Assembly: GCA_963662035.1 (NCBI GenBank)
Contig: CAVLDO010000005.1
Coordinates: forward strand, 38,093-102,092
Direction of reading: 5' to 3'
DNA length: 64,000 nucleotides
Source of the DNA: Equibacterium sp963662035
GTDB lineage: Bacteria; Bacteroidota; Bacteroidia; Bacteroidales; UBA932
Below the pieces are notes generated by a model, which made no database searches, had not been told where the DNA came from, and worked only from the letters and a program-made list of their open reading frames with translations. The translations under genes and the position numbers were made by a program. This document shows positions 1-9,131 of the stretch, piece by piece. How positions within the stretch are numbered: position 1 is the first letter of the stretch; each line of letters begins with the position of its first letter.

Positions 1-261
1 TTCAAGCTCCTTGCGGCTGCCCTCGTTCTTGGATTCCCAGTTTGCGATGGCGCTGCGCACAAGCTTGGAGAGCCTCTTTGCGGGCTCCTTCTTCGAATAT
101 CTGAGGATATCCAAAGCCTGATTGACCTCCTTGCCGCGGATGATGTCCGCTACCAGACGCATCTTGCGGGGAGATGTGGGTACATCGTTCAGCTTTGCTA
201 TAGCTGTACGACTCTTTATTTCTTTAAGCCTCTCGGCCATTTCTCTTTTTCGAGCTCCCAT
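1..261 (-). CDS. rplV: 50S ribosomal protein L22 (partial, 3' end outside window)
   Basis: The reverse strand from the ATG at 261 gives 87 residues running off the left edge, so the C-terminus is missing. The reading includes the L22 stretch LNDVPTSPRKMRLVADIIRG, which lines the nascent-peptide tunnel region, followed by NQALDILRYSKKEPAKRLSKL. L22 binds 23S rRNA. It follows rpsS by 13 nt, the normal S10-operon order. The N-terminus begins MGARKREMAERLKEIKSRTA, a Bacteroidota-like extension before the conserved core. Confidence 0.93.
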   Translation of the reverse strand, partial: MGARKREMAERLKEIKSRTAIAKLNDVPTSPRKMRLVADIIRGKEVNQALDILRYSKKEPAKRLSKLVRSAIANWESKNEGSRKELE

Positions 262-274
262 AGTAATTTAGCTG

Positions 275-541
275 TTAACGATTACCACTGTGACCTCTGA
301 ATGTACGCGTAGGAGCAAACTCGCCGAGTTTGTGGCCCACCATATTCTCAGTGACATAAACCGGAATAAATTTGTTTCCGTTGTGCACTGCGATCGTATG
401 ACCTACAAAATCAGGAGAAATCATGCTGGAACGCGACCAGGTCTTGATTACTGCTTTTTTCATTGTCCCTTCATTCATTGCGATGACTCTTTTTTCGAGA
501 GCCTCCTGAATGTACGGACCTTTTCTAAGTGAACGACTCAT
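275..541 (-). CDS. rpsS: 30S ribosomal protein S19
   Basis: 88 residues, the normal S19 length. It begins MSRSLRKGPYI and carries the family core KTWSRSSMISPDFVGHTIAVHNG and GHKLGEFAPTRTFRGH. S19 sits in the 30S head and binds 16S rRNA with S13. It lies between rplB and rplV in the canonical S10-operon order. An overlapping plus-strand frame is a mirror of this gene and shows no family motif. Confidence 0.98.
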   Translation of the reverse strand: MSRSLRKGPYIQEALEKRVIAMNEGTMKKAVIKTWSRSSMISPDFVGHTIAVHNGNKFIPVYVTENMVGHKLGEFAPTRTFRGHSGNR

Positions 542-564
542 AATTCCTGAAATTTATTCCGTTA

Positions 565-1389
565 TTATTTCTTTTTCCTTTCGATGATGAACTTGTTGGA
601 AGTCTTCTTGGGATTGCGAGTCTTGTAACCCTTGGCGATCAGGCCCTTGCGTGAACGGGGATGTCCACCGGACGCGCGGCCTTCACCACCACCCATCGGG
701 TGATCCACAGGGTTCATAACGACACCGCGGTTGCGAGGCCTGCGGCCCATCCAGCGGACGCGGCCGGCCTTGCCGTGAGACTCCAGGTTGTGATCTGCAT
801 TGGACACCGTGCCGACGGTTGCGCGGCAGGTCACGAGCACCATACGGGTCTCGCCCGAAGGGAGACGGAGGATTGCGTGATTGCCCTCGCGAGCGGTAAG
901 CTGAGCGTAGGTGCCGGCCGAGCGTGCCATCACGGCACCCTGACCGGGACGGAGCTCGATGCAGTGAACCAATGTTCCGAGAGGAATTTCACCAAGCGGA
1001 AGCGTGTTGCCGATTTCAGGAGCGACACCCGAGCCGGAGGCTATCACCTGGCCGACCTTGATGCCGTTAGGAGCAACGATATAGCGTTTTTCGCCATCTT
1101 CATAAACCACAAGGGCAATGCGTGCAGTGCGGTTGGGGTCATATTCGATGGTTTTGACGGTAGCTGTGTATTTGTCTTTGTCGCGGAGGAAGTCGATGAC
1201 ACGGTACATCTGTTTGTGACCGCCGCCGATATAGCGCATTGTCATCTTGCCCTGGTTGTTGCGGCCGCCCGACTTGCGGATGGGCTGCAGAAGGGACTTC
1301 TCGGGAGTAGTGCAGGTGATCTCTTCGTAGGTGCTGATCGCCTTGTTTCTCTGACCGGGGGTTACCGGTTTGAATTTACGTACTGCCAT
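565..1389 (-). CDS. rplB: 50S ribosomal protein L2
   Basis: 274 residues. It shows the L2 motifs GRNNQGKMTMRYIGGGHK near residue 42 and the C-terminal MNPVDHPMGGGEGRASGGHP, which contains the conserved histidine region needed for peptidyl-transferase assembly. The C-terminal tail is lysine-rich. It lies between rplW and rpsS and is separated from each by only 14-23 nt, so one transcript is expected. A 248-codon frame on the opposite strand is a GC-bias shadow. Confidence 0.98.
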   Translation of the reverse strand: MAVRKFKPVTPGQRNKAISTYEEITCTTPEKSLLQPIRKSGGRNNQGKMTMRYIGGGHKQMYRVIDFLRDKDKYTATVKTIEYDPNRTARIALVVYEDGEKRYIVAPNGIKVGQVIASGSGVAPEIGNTLPLGEIPLGTLVHCIELRPGQGAVMARSAGTYAQLTAREGNHAILRLPSGETRMVLVTCRATVGTVSNADHNLESHGKAGRVRWMGRRPRNRGVVMNPVDHPMGGGEGRASGGHPRSRKGLIAKGYKTRNPKKTSNKFIIERKKK

Positions 1390-1403
1390 AATTTTTCCGG
1401 TCC

Positions 1404-1694
1404 TTAAATGTTACTGTAGAAATCAATCTTGTCATCCTTGGCCAAAGTCACATAAGCTTTCTTATAGTGATTAGCACGCCCGGTCAGCATACCGGCTTTG
1501 GTAAAGCGGCTTTTCTTTTTGCCGTGGTAGTTGACAGTGTTGACGCTCAAGACTGCAACATTATATGTCTGCTCAACCGCCTGCTTGATCTCTATTTTGT
1601 TTGCATTGCGGTCAACAATGAAACCGTAACGGTTCAACTTATCGCCTTGAGCCGTCAGTTTTTCGGTTACGAGTGGCTTAATTAATATTCCCAT
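1404..1694 (-). CDS. rplW: 50S ribosomal protein L23
   Basis: 96 residues, beginning MGILIKPLVTEKLTAQGDKL, with the typical VDRNANKIEIKQAVEQTYNV and VNTVNYHGKKKSR segments. L23 is at the exit of the peptide tunnel and docks trigger factor and SRP. It is in standard order between rplD (9 nt upstream) and rplB (14 nt downstream). Confidence 0.97.
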   Translation of the reverse strand: MGILIKPLVTEKLTAQGDKLNRYGFIVDRNANKIEIKQAVEQTYNVAVLSVNTVNYHGKKKSRFTKAGMLTGRANHYKKAYVTLAKDDKIDFYSNI

Positions 1695-1703
1695 CGCTTT
1701 AGA

Positions 1704-2330
1704 TTATTTTTGTCTTTCGGCAAGGATATCCTGGACACCGTCCACCAGAACCATGCGGTTTGCATTCAGGATGGTGTAGGTGTTGATCTCGTCAACAGTG
1801 ATGACTTTGACCTCAGGAAGGTTGCGAGACGATAAGTAAATGTTGTTCGAGTTCTCGGGAAGGACTACCAGAGTCTTGCGGCCGTTGGCCTTGAGTGCGT
1901 CAAGAATCTTGATGAACTCCTTGGTCTTGGGTGCGTCCATTGCAAAAGGCTCAACCATAGTGATAGCCTCCTCCTGCGCCTTGTAGGTGAGGGCGGAGTT
2001 GCGGGCAAGCTGCTTGAGCTTTTTGTTGAGCTTGAAGCCGTAGTCGCGGGGCTTGGGGCCGAAGATGCGGCCGCCGCCTACGTATGTGCCGGCCTTGATG
2101 CTGCCGTGACGCGCTCCGCCGCCGCCTTTCTGGCGACCCATTTTCTTGGTGCTGTGAGCGATCTCGCTGCGGTCCTTACTCTTGTGGGTACCCTGACGCT
2201 GGTTAGCCAGATACTGCTTAACATCAAGGTAGATTGCGTTATCGTTCGGCTCGATGGCGAAGATAGCGTCGTCAAGAACGGCTTCCTTGCCGGATGCGGT
2301 TCCATCGATTTTGTAAACTGCCAATTTCAT
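1704..2330 (-). CDS. rplD: 50S ribosomal protein L4
   Basis: 208 residues. The tunnel-loop region is visible as STKKMGRQKGGGGARHGSIK, followed by GGGRIFGPKPRDYGFKLNKK, which is diagnostic of L4/L1e. The C-terminus has the usual Rossmann-like half. In enterobacteria L4 is the autogenous repressor of the S10 operon; nothing in this sequence shows whether that applies here. It is 4 nt from rplC, so coupled translation is likely. Confidence 0.98.
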   Translation of the reverse strand: MKLAVYKIDGTASGKEAVLDDAIFAIEPNDNAIYLDVKQYLANQRQGTHKSKDRSEIAHSTKKMGRQKGGGGARHGSIKAGTYVGGGRIFGPKPRDYGFKLNKKLKQLARNSALTYKAQEEAITMVEPFAMDAPKTKEFIKILDALKANGRKTLVVLPENSNNIYLSSRNLPEVKVITVDEINTYTILNANRMVLVDGVQDILAERQK

Positions 2331-2334
2331 AATG

Positions 2335-2955
2335 CTAAGCCTCCAATGTTACATAAGACCCTTTGGCTCCGGGAACCGAGCCTTTAACTACGATAAGATT
2401 GTTTTCAGGAATAACCTTGATTACCTGAAGGTTGAAAACTTTAACGCGGTCACATCCCATATGACCGCCCATTCTCGTACCGGGGAAGACTCGGCTAGGC
2501 CATGCGCAGGCACCCAGTGAACCGGGCTTGCGAAGTCTGTTGTGCTGGCCGTGAGTCTGTCCTCCTACACCGGCGAATCCGTGGCGCTTTACGACGCCCT
2601 GGAAACCTTTACCCTTGGAGGTGCCGGTTACGTCGACCCATTCTGCAGATGCAAGATCTGCAACGGTGATGGTGTCTCCGAGCTTGAGGGAGTCGATGTC
2701 AAAAGACTTGAACTCCACCAGTTTGCGCTTCGGAGTGGTTCCTGCCTTCTCAAAATGGCCCTTGAGAGCCTTGCTGGCGTGTTTCTCTGAAATTTCGTCA
2801 TAGGCAAGCTGTACAGCGGCATAACCATCTTTTTCTACTGTACGAATTTGCGTAACAACACACGGACCAGCCTCAATTACGGTGCAAGGTACATTCATAC
2901 CGTTTGCATCGAATACGGAAGTCATTCCGACTTTCTTTCCAATTAATCCAGGCAT
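2335..2955 (-). CDS. rplC: 50S ribosomal protein L3; now the first gene of the operon
   Basis: 206 residues, beginning MPGLIGKKVGMTSVFDANG, with the L3 signature GFQGVVKRHGFAGVGGQTHG and GTRMGGHMGCDRVKV. It is the first gene after a clear promoter (-7 box at 3014-3021 on the minus strand). In most Bacteroidota as I know them, rpsJ directly precedes rplC. Here the gene upstream is divergent and unrelated, and rpsJ is found at 33078-33386 on the other strand. Confidence 0.98.
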   Translation of the reverse strand: MPGLIGKKVGMTSVFDANGMNVPCTVIEAGPCVVTQIRTVEKDGYAAVQLAYDEISEKHASKALKGHFEKAGTTPKRKLVEFKSFDIDSLKLGDTITVADLASAEWVDVTGTSKGKGFQGVVKRHGFAGVGGQTHGQHNRLRKPGSLGACAWPSRVFPGTRMGGHMGCDRVKVFNLQVIKVIPENNLIVVKGSVPGAKGSYVTLEA

Positions 2956-3013
2956 TGTAGATAATTTGGTGTAAATAAATTAGTTGTAAAAAGTCCGCAC
3001 TTTTTGCGGGCTG

Positions 3014-3043
3014 CAAATATACGATTAATTCTCAAATTATCAA
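3014..3043 (-). promoter_or_regulatory. Promoter of the rplC operon
   Basis: Read on the minus strand: TTG (3043-3041), a 19-nt spacer, then TATATTTG (3021-3014). This matches the Bacteroidota primary sigma consensus of TTTG-type -33 and TAnnTTTG -7 boxes. Just downstream, GCCCGCAAAAAG and TGCGG can form a 5-bp hairpin at the transcript start. The box and the following bases are shared with the rpsL promoter. Confidence 0.85.
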
Positions 3044-3055
3044 CAAGTTTTTTAC

Positions 3056-3063
3056 TACTTTTG
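3056..3063 (+). promoter_or_regulatory. Likely promoter -7 box for the metallophosphoesterase
   Basis: TACTTTTG fits TAnnTTTG and lies 53 nt before the ATG at 3117. It is divergent from the rplC promoter, and the upstream halves of the two promoters overlap. Confidence 0.5.
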
Positions 3064-3116
3064 TGGGTCGCTCGAGGCCGCAGGGGCCGTCGGGCGGATT
3101 TTAAAAACTGACAGAT

Positions 3117-4532
3117 ATGCAAAGAAGAGATTTTCTCAAGTACGGAGCTCTGTTTGCCGGAGCTATGACGCTGGATATGGGGGCCTTTGCAAGGGCCGTC
3201 GCAGAATTTGGCGCCCCCCGCCTGCGGGTGGGGATTCTGAGTGACATCCACATAAAGACCGGGGCGGACATCCCGCTGCTGGAGCGCACCTTGGGCTATT
3301 TCCGCGACAGGGGCGTGGATGCGGTGCTGATTGCCGGCGATATGGCCGACAGCGGCCTGGAAAAGCAGATGCGCCTCATAAGCGAGTGCTGGTTCAAGGT
3401 ATTCCCGCGCGACCGGGGCGCAGACGGAGGCAAAGTGGAGAGGCTGTTCATTTACGGCAACCACGACATCGAGGGACAGACCTACGCCATAGGCGAAGAT
3501 GTGCTGGCGGGAGAGGATCGCGAGACAATGGTGCGGCGCGAGGAGATCCGTCCCCGCAAGGAGAAACTGTGGAAAAAATACTGGAAGGAGGAATACCGGC
3601 CCATATATATCAGGGAGGTGAAGGGTTACAAGTTCGTGGGGGCGCACTGGACCAACTGGCAGAACACCCCGGGGCTGCAGGAGTTCCTCTGTGAACACGA
3701 TGCCGAGCTCAAAGGGGATAAGCCCTTCTTCTATTTCCAGCACCCCCATCCCAAGGGGACCACGGGAGGAGAGCTGGCCTGGGGGCAGGACAACGGCGAG
3801 GTGACGGCCGCTTTGAGCCGCTATCCCAACTGCGTCTGCTTCAGCGGCCATTCCCACCACGCGCTCAACGACGAGCACGTGCTCTGGCAGGGGGCCTTTA
3901 CCAGCGTGGGCACGGCGTCGCTCTCTTATTGCAGCCTGAACGGCGGGAGGGAGAACACCGTGATATGGGACGGCGCCGGCTACCCCACGGAAATGCAGGT
4001 GATGGATATGCAGCAGGGGCGGCAGGGGCTCGTGATGAGCGTCTATGACGACACGATATGCCTGGAGCGGCGCGACTTTCTCTACGAAAAGCCTATGGAT
4101 TCCAACTGGATAATCCCCGTAGGGGCGGCCCGCAGGCCCTGCACATTTGATGAGCGGGCGGCGGCGGAGGTAGCGCCCCGTTTTGCACAGGGCGATGCCG
4201 CGACCGTCAGCCGGAGCGAAACGCCCGAAGGGCGGCGCCTGGTCACCGTGCATTTCCCCAATATCCTTTCGCGCGGCGGCGGGGTGCGCGCATACGACTT
4301 TGAGGTGACACTGGAGCATCGGCGGGCGGACATAACGCTCGTGTCGGGCCAGAAGCGGGTATTCTCGCAGCACCGGATGAACTGCGAGGAGCAGGACACG
4401 GGAGAGGTTACCTGCGTGTTTGCCTTCGACGATATTCCGCACAAGTTCCCCTGCCGCTTCGCGGTGCGTCCCTGCGGCTGCTTCGGGGCCAAGGGAGAGC
4501 CGATATACACCGGCTGGCAGATGTTCGAATAG
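3117..4532 (+). CDS. Exported calcineurin-like metallophosphoesterase
   Basis: 471 residues. The N-terminus MQRRDFLKYGALFAGAM looks like a twin-arginine (Tat) signal ending near ARA at residue 27. The metallophosphoesterase motifs follow in order: LSDIHIK (D43, H45), GDMADSG (D75), GNHD (N115, H116), a histidine block around residue 205-210 and GHSHH near residue 244. Together these form the dinuclear metal site of the family. The C-terminal 180 residues are a beta-rich domain of unknown role. The substrate cannot be read from sequence. The gene stands alone, is divergent from rplC, and converges on the glucanotransferase with a 3-nt gap. Confidence 0.82.
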   Translation: MQRRDFLKYGALFAGAMTLDMGAFARAVAEFGAPRLRVGILSDIHIKTGADIPLLERTLGYFRDRGVDAVLIAGDMADSGLEKQMRLISECWFKVFPRDRGADGGKVERLFIYGNHDIEGQTYAIGEDVLAGEDRETMVRREEIRPRKEKLWKKYWKEEYRPIYIREVKGYKFVGAHWTNWQNTPGLQEFLCEHDAELKGDKPFFYFQHPHPKGTTGGELAWGQDNGEVTAALSRYPNCVCFSGHSHHALNDEHVLWQGAFTSVGTASLSYCSLNGGRENTVIWDGAGYPTEMQVMDMQQGRQGLVMSVYDDTICLERRDFLYEKPMDSNWIIPVGAARRPCTFDERAAAEVAPRFAQGDAATVSRSETPEGRRLVTVHFPNILSRGGGVRAYDFEVTLEHRRADITLVSGQKRVFSQHRMNCEEQDTGEVTCVFAFDDIPHKFPCRFAVRPCGCFGAKGEPIYTGWQMFE

Positions 4533-4535
4533 GCG

Positions 4536-7025
4536 TCAGATGCGGCCGCAGTCGCAGATCAGATCGTGCAGACGGCTGCAGAACGCGGTGTTAGAGAGCA
4601 GTTCCTCCAGAGTCAGGTGCATTCTGTAGCGCCAGTAGTGGTTGTGCACTGCGGGGATGTTGACCCGCTCGTCGGCGGGGTCGCCGCCGTAGCAAATGCC
4701 GCCGTCGAGTGCCAGAATGTCCTGCAGGGGGAAGATCGCCAGCATCGCCGGGCTCTTAAGATGGGCGCGCAAGATGCTTTCGGCAATCTGCGGCGTGCAG
4801 TGCGGCGGCGCCTCTCCCTCCATCTTGAGCATATTGTTGTAGTAGCGCCGGGTGGCGGCGCGATCCTCTTCCCACCAGGCCCTCAGGGTCGATGTGTCGT
4901 GCGATGATGTGGTGCAGACGCAGCAGAGGGGATAGCGCGCCGGGTCGGCGAATTCTTCCGAAGGGTCTTTGGGCATCCGCTGCACCTCCAGGCTCAAAAT
5001 ACCCAGCTGCTCCATTACCGGGGCCACGCAGGAGGGAATCATCCCCAGGTCTTCTCCGCAGCAGAGCATATCCGAGGCGCGCATCAGCGCGGGCAGTTTG
5101 CCCAGGGCGCTGCTGCGCCAGAGATTGTTGTGGCGGCGGTAGAAGAAAGCTTCGCTGATGCGGTCGAAGGCGGTGCGCAGATCGGGCTGTAGCGCCTTGT
5201 AGGCCTCTGTCTGCTGCGCGGCGATGCGGGGGTGGAAAAACCCCTCGCGGCGCGGATCCTCCACAAACAGGCAGTCGCTCTCATCGCCCGATGCGGCATC
5301 TTTCTTCGAAAGGTCAAATCCCGCCTTTTCCAATTCTGCGGCGCTGAACGGCAGGGCGGGGGAAAAGTGCCCCATAATGCCGCTGCTGTAGCGCGAAGGA
5401 ATCTCCCAGATGCGGAAAAAGCCCAGCAGATGGTCTATGCGGTAGGCGTCGAAGTAGCGGCTCATCTTGTGCAGGCGCCGCCGCCACCATCGGAAGCCGT
5501 CTTGAGCCATACGCTCCCAGTTGTAGGTGGGGAAGCCCCAGTTCTGCCCGTCGGCGCTGAAGGCGTCGGGCGGGGCTCCGGCTTGCATATCGAGGTTGAA
5601 GAGCTGCGGCTCGGCCCACACATCGGCGCTGAAGGGGCTCACCCCGATGGGCAGGTCTCCCTTGAGGGCGACGCCCCGGAGGCGGGCGTAGGCTGCCGCC
5701 TCTTTAAGCTGACGGTCGAGCGTATATTGCACCCAAAAGACAAAATTGACCCTATGCGGATTGGCTTTGGCATATTCCCGTCCCTTTTTGAGGGTGTATT
5801 TTGAGTATTCGCCCCACTGACAGGTGCGCACGGTGCCGAAATCCTCCCGCAGGCAGCTGAAGACGGCGTACGGGAGCAGCCACACGGAGTTCTCTTTGAC
5901 AAATGTGGCGAAGTCCGCGTCGTTTTCAAGATCCATGCAGGATTTCTCGAAAACATTGTGCAGCAGCCGCATCTTTTCGCAGAAGGTGCGCTCGTAGTCC
6001 AGGGCGGGGAGGGAGTTGAGCTCCCGCTGCAGCCTGATATAATCCTCATCGGCCGCAACTCCCGCTTCGGGGAGATTCGCATATATCGGGTGCAGGGCAA
6101 ATGAACTTGCGGCATTGTATGGGTAGGAGTCGGTCCAGGTGCCGCTGATGGTGGTGTCGCATATCGGGAGCAGCTGGATTATGTGCCCCCCGCAGGCGGC
6201 AGTCCAGTCGGCCAGCAGCCTGAGGTCGCCGAAATCCCCCACGCCGAAGCTCCCGCAGCCGCGCAGTGAAAAGAGGGGGACGGCGACTCCTGCGGCGCGC
6301 AGTGCGGGGCGGGAAAAGCGCGGGGCGGCCTCCTGCAGCACCAGGGCGTGGCCTTCCCCGGGGATGCGGCAGGTGCGGTTCTCGCCCTCCTCCCAGTGGA
6401 GTATGCGGCCCGTAGAGGCATCTGCTATGACATATTTATAATGGAAGACATCTCCGAGGGCTGTGCCCGCAATATTCAGGCGGCCGCTCCAGCCGGCATC
6501 GCTGCCGCAGTTTTTAAGCCCTGGCGAGGTGCCGGCACCTTGCGCAGGAGTCAGAGCGAGCGGTGTGTGCCAAAGCCCCAGATCCGGGATGTCTCCGGCA
6601 ATGCCCAGCACCTCGCCCGGCCGGATGTCGGCGAAAGTTGTGTGCAGCAGAATGTTGCAGCGGCGTTCCCGCGGAAGGGAGGCCGGCTTCTGCCGGCGCA
6701 GTATAACATCCCTGAAGGCGGACGCCCAGAGGGGGGAATCCTCCGGGCGGTCTTGCCAGAGGTCGCGCACATAGACCGTTTCGGCTCCGGAAGGGGCTGC
6801 CGGCAGCCTGTGGCCGCGCCATTCGCGGCGCAGCACCTCTGAGCCGCGGCGCAGCTGATAGCGGTAGCGGCGCTCCCGGCCAAATTTTGAGAGGGGCAGG
6901 GAGATGCTCCAGAAGCCTCCGAGAGGCTCCATTTCATATATTTCGCCCCCGTGGCAGAGCACGATGCGCTCCCCGTCGCCGGCTATGTAGTGCAGAGAAA
7001 AAAACAAAGTGCGAGTGGCTGTCAT
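4536..7025 (-). CDS. malQ: 4-alpha-glucanotransferase (GH77) with N-terminal CBM20 starch-binding region
   Basis: 829 residues. The N-terminal 270 residues hold beta-sandwich starch-binding (CBM20-type) sequence, for example VLGIAGDIPDLGLWHTPLAL. The GH77 barrel begins near GVAVPLFSLRGCGSFGVGDF. Catalytic blocks seen are YRIDHLLGFFRIWEIP (nucleophile Asp), CCGEDLGMIP (acid/base Glu) and SSHDTSTLRAW (third Asp). The family transfers alpha-1,4-glucan segments between maltooligosaccharides. The architecture resembles plant DPE2 and the MalQ of Bacteroides rather than the shorter E. coli enzyme. No signal peptide is seen, so a cytoplasmic role is expected. It is monocistronic as far as can be seen here. 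Confidence 0.92.
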   Translation of the reverse strand: MTATRTLFFSLHYIAGDGERIVLCHGGEIYEMEPLGGFWSISLPLSKFGRERRYRYQLRRGSEVLRREWRGHRLPAAPSGAETVYVRDLWQDRPEDSPLWASAFRDVILRRQKPASLPRERRCNILLHTTFADIRPGEVLGIAGDIPDLGLWHTPLALTPAQGAGTSPGLKNCGSDAGWSGRLNIAGTALGDVFHYKYVIADASTGRILHWEEGENRTCRIPGEGHALVLQEAAPRFSRPALRAAGVAVPLFSLRGCGSFGVGDFGDLRLLADWTAACGGHIIQLLPICDTTISGTWTDSYPYNAASSFALHPIYANLPEAGVAADEDYIRLQRELNSLPALDYERTFCEKMRLLHNVFEKSCMDLENDADFATFVKENSVWLLPYAVFSCLREDFGTVRTCQWGEYSKYTLKKGREYAKANPHRVNFVFWVQYTLDRQLKEAAAYARLRGVALKGDLPIGVSPFSADVWAEPQLFNLDMQAGAPPDAFSADGQNWGFPTYNWERMAQDGFRWWRRRLHKMSRYFDAYRIDHLLGFFRIWEIPSRYSSGIMGHFSPALPFSAAELEKAGFDLSKKDAASGDESDCLFVEDPRREGFFHPRIAAQQTEAYKALQPDLRTAFDRISEAFFYRRHNNLWRSSALGKLPALMRASDMLCCGEDLGMIPSCVAPVMEQLGILSLEVQRMPKDPSEEFADPARYPLCCVCTTSSHDTSTLRAWWEEDRAATRRYYNNMLKMEGEAPPHCTPQIAESILRAHLKSPAMLAIFPLQDILALDGGICYGGDPADERVNIPAVHNHYWRYRMHLTLEELLSNTAFCSRLHDLICDCGRI

Positions 7026-7114
7026 TGTCAGGAATGCTGATAAGCGATGCGCAAAATAATAAATTTAGGTTAAATGGTTAAAATTTTAAACCTTTGCAGA
7101 CAGAAATTTGAGCT

Positions 7115-8509
7115 ATGAATACACTTTTTGACAAAATTTGGGACAAGCACGTGGTGCAGATAGTAGAAGACGGCCCCACACAACTGTACATAGACCGGCT
7201 TTATTGCCACGAAGTTACAAGTCCACAGGCTTTTGACGGCCTGCGGGAGCGCGGCATCAAACCTTTGCGTCCAGAGCAGGTGGTATGTATGCCCGACCAC
7301 AACACCCCGACCCACGACCAGGACAAGCCCATAGCCGACCCTGTATCAAAAAAGCAGGTTGACACCTTGGCGGCGAATGCCGCCGAATTCGGCCTGGAGC
7401 ACTACGGGATGCTGGACGAGCGCAACGGAATAATCCACGTCGTAGGGCCCGAGCGCGGCCTTTCGCTGCCCGGAATGACCATAGTGTGCGGCGACTCCCA
7501 CACCTCCACCCACGGCGCGATGGGCGCGGTGGCGTTCGGCATCGGCACCAGCGAAGTGGAGATGGTGCTCGCATCGCAGTGCATACTGCAGCAGAAGCCC
7601 AAATCGATGAGAATAAATGTGGAGGGGACTCTTGCAAAAGGGGTAACCGCCAAGGATGTGGCCCTCTACATTATGAGCAGGATGACCACCAGCGGCGCCA
7701 CGGGCTACTTTGTGGAGTATGCCGGCAGCGTGGTGCGCGACCTCTCGATGGAGGGGCGCCTTACACTTTGTAACCTCTCGATAGAGATGGGTGCGCGCGG
7801 CGGTTTTGTGGCTCCCGACGACAAGACATTCGAATATATCAAGGGGCGCGAGAGAGCACCCCGAGGCGAGGCCTGGGACCGCGCCGTGGAGTATTGGCGC
7901 ACCCTGCGCAGCGGCGATGATGCGGTGTTTGACCGTGAGGTGACCTATCGTGCCGAGGATATAGAGCCGATGGTGACCTACGGCACCAACCCCGGAATGG
8001 GAATGGGTGTCAGCGGCACAATTCCCGCCCTGGAGAGCGTGCCCGAGAGCGGCCGCGCCTCTTTTCTGCGCTCGCTTGACTATATGGGCTTCGCCCCCGG
8101 CGAGAAGATGCTGGGCAAGAAGGTCGATTACGTGTTCTGCGGCAGCTGCACCAACGGCCGCATAGAGGACTTCCGCGCCTTCGCCTCCATCGTGCGCGGC
8201 CGTCACAAGGCAGAAGGGGTCACCGCCTGGATTGTCCCCGGCTCCTGGATGGTCAAGACACAGATAGAGGACGAAGGGCTGGACAAGGTGCTGGAGGCGG
8301 CGGGATTCGAGATCCGTCAGCCAGGCTGCAGCGCCTGCCTGGCGATGAACGACGACAAAATACCCGCAGGCAAGCTGTCGGTGTCCACATCGAACCGCAA
8401 CTTTGAAGGGCGTCAGGGCCCCGGCGCACGCACAGTGCTCGCAAGTCCCCTCACCGCCGCTGCGGCAGCCGTGACCGGCGTTATAACCGACCCCAGAGAT
8501 CTTATGTAA
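7115..8509 (+). CDS. leuC: 3-isopropylmalate dehydratase large subunit
   Basis: 464 residues, the usual LeuC length. Iron-sulfur ligands are visible in FCGSCTNGR (C345) and GCSACLAM (C405 and C408). The aconitase-family segments VVGPERGLSLPGMTIVCGDS and HTSTHGAMGAVAFGIGTSEV are intact. With LeuD it isomerises 2- to 3-isopropylmalate in leucine synthesis; the same complex type can serve citramalate. It is first in a leuC-leuD-leuA-like-leuB run. No leader peptide, T-box or attenuator is seen in the 89 nt before it. Confidence 0.96.
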   Translation: MNTLFDKIWDKHVVQIVEDGPTQLYIDRLYCHEVTSPQAFDGLRERGIKPLRPEQVVCMPDHNTPTHDQDKPIADPVSKKQVDTLAANAAEFGLEHYGMLDERNGIIHVVGPERGLSLPGMTIVCGDSHTSTHGAMGAVAFGIGTSEVEMVLASQCILQQKPKSMRINVEGTLAKGVTAKDVALYIMSRMTTSGATGYFVEYAGSVVRDLSMEGRLTLCNLSIEMGARGGFVAPDDKTFEYIKGRERAPRGEAWDRAVEYWRTLRSGDDAVFDREVTYRAEDIEPMVTYGTNPGMGMGVSGTIPALESVPESGRASFLRSLDYMGFAPGEKMLGKKVDYVFCGSCTNGRIEDFRAFASIVRGRHKAEGVTAWIVPGSWMVKTQIEDEGLDKVLEAAGFEIRQPGCSACLAMNDDKIPAGKLSVSTSNRNFEGRQGPGARTVLASPLTAAAAAVTGVITDPRDLM

Positions 8510-8521
8510 AGCAGAATCGCA

Positions 8522-9124
8522 ATGAAACAGAAATTCAACATAATCAAGAGCACTTGCGTCCCCCTCCCTCTGGAGAATGTGGACACCGACCAGATAATCC
8601 CCGCCCGCTTTCTCAAGGCCACGACACGCGACGAGAAGTTTTTCGGCGACAACCTCTTCTGCGACTGGCGCTACAACGCCGACGGCACCCCCAACAAGGA
8701 CTTTGTGCTCAACAACCCCGCATACGGCGGGTGCATACTTGTGGCGGGCAAGAACTTCGGCAGCGGCAGCAGCCGCGAACACGCCGCCTGGGCTGTGGCC
8801 GGCTACGGCTTCAGGGTGGTGATATCCAGTTTCTTTGCGGATATCCACAAAAACAACGAGCTGAACAACTTTGTGCTGCCGGTGACGGTGAGCGAAGAGT
8901 TCCTCTCGGAGCTGTTTGCGAGCATAGATGCTGACCCGGGGACTGTGGTCGAGGTGAATTTGCCGGAGCAGACCGTCACCAACCTCTGCGGCGGCCGCAG
9001 CGAGCGCTTTGAGATAAACGGCTACAAGAAATACTGCCTGATGAACGGGCTGGACGATATAGATTTTCTGCTGGAGAGCAGAAACAAGATAGAAAAATGG
9101 GAAACCGCCAACGCGCGCACATAG
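8522..9124 (+). CDS. leuD: 3-isopropylmalate dehydratase small subunit
   Basis: 200 residues. It shows the swivel-domain motifs PLENVDTDQIIPARFLK near residue 15 and GKNFGSGSSREHAAWAVAGY near residue 78. It partners LeuC 12 nt upstream and is followed 7 nt later by the acyl-CoA-condensing synthase. Cytoplasmic. Confidence 0.96.
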   Translation: MKQKFNIIKSTCVPLPLENVDTDQIIPARFLKATTRDEKFFGDNLFCDWRYNADGTPNKDFVLNNPAYGGCILVAGKNFGSGSSREHAAWAVAGYGFRVVISSFFADIHKNNELNNFVLPVTVSEEFLSELFASIDADPGTVVEVNLPEQTVTNLCGGRSERFEINGYKKYCLMNGLDDIDFLLESRNKIEKWETANART

Positions 9125-9131
9125 CACGGAT

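Noticed and set aside
2956..3116. Insertion-sequence scar at the presumed inversion breakpoint
   Set aside because: No terminal inverted repeats, target duplication or transposase fragment can be seen here or at 33387-33618.
2943..4442. 499-codon open frame on the minus strand opposite the metallophosphoesterase
   Set aside because: It mirrors a real gene with clear motifs, has no family features, and reflects GC-rich codon bias.
7026..7114. AT-rich near-palindrome (GGTTAAAATTTTAAACC) upstream of leuC as an operator
   Set aside because: It is one base off symmetry, in AT-rich spacer DNA, with no second copy at a related gene.
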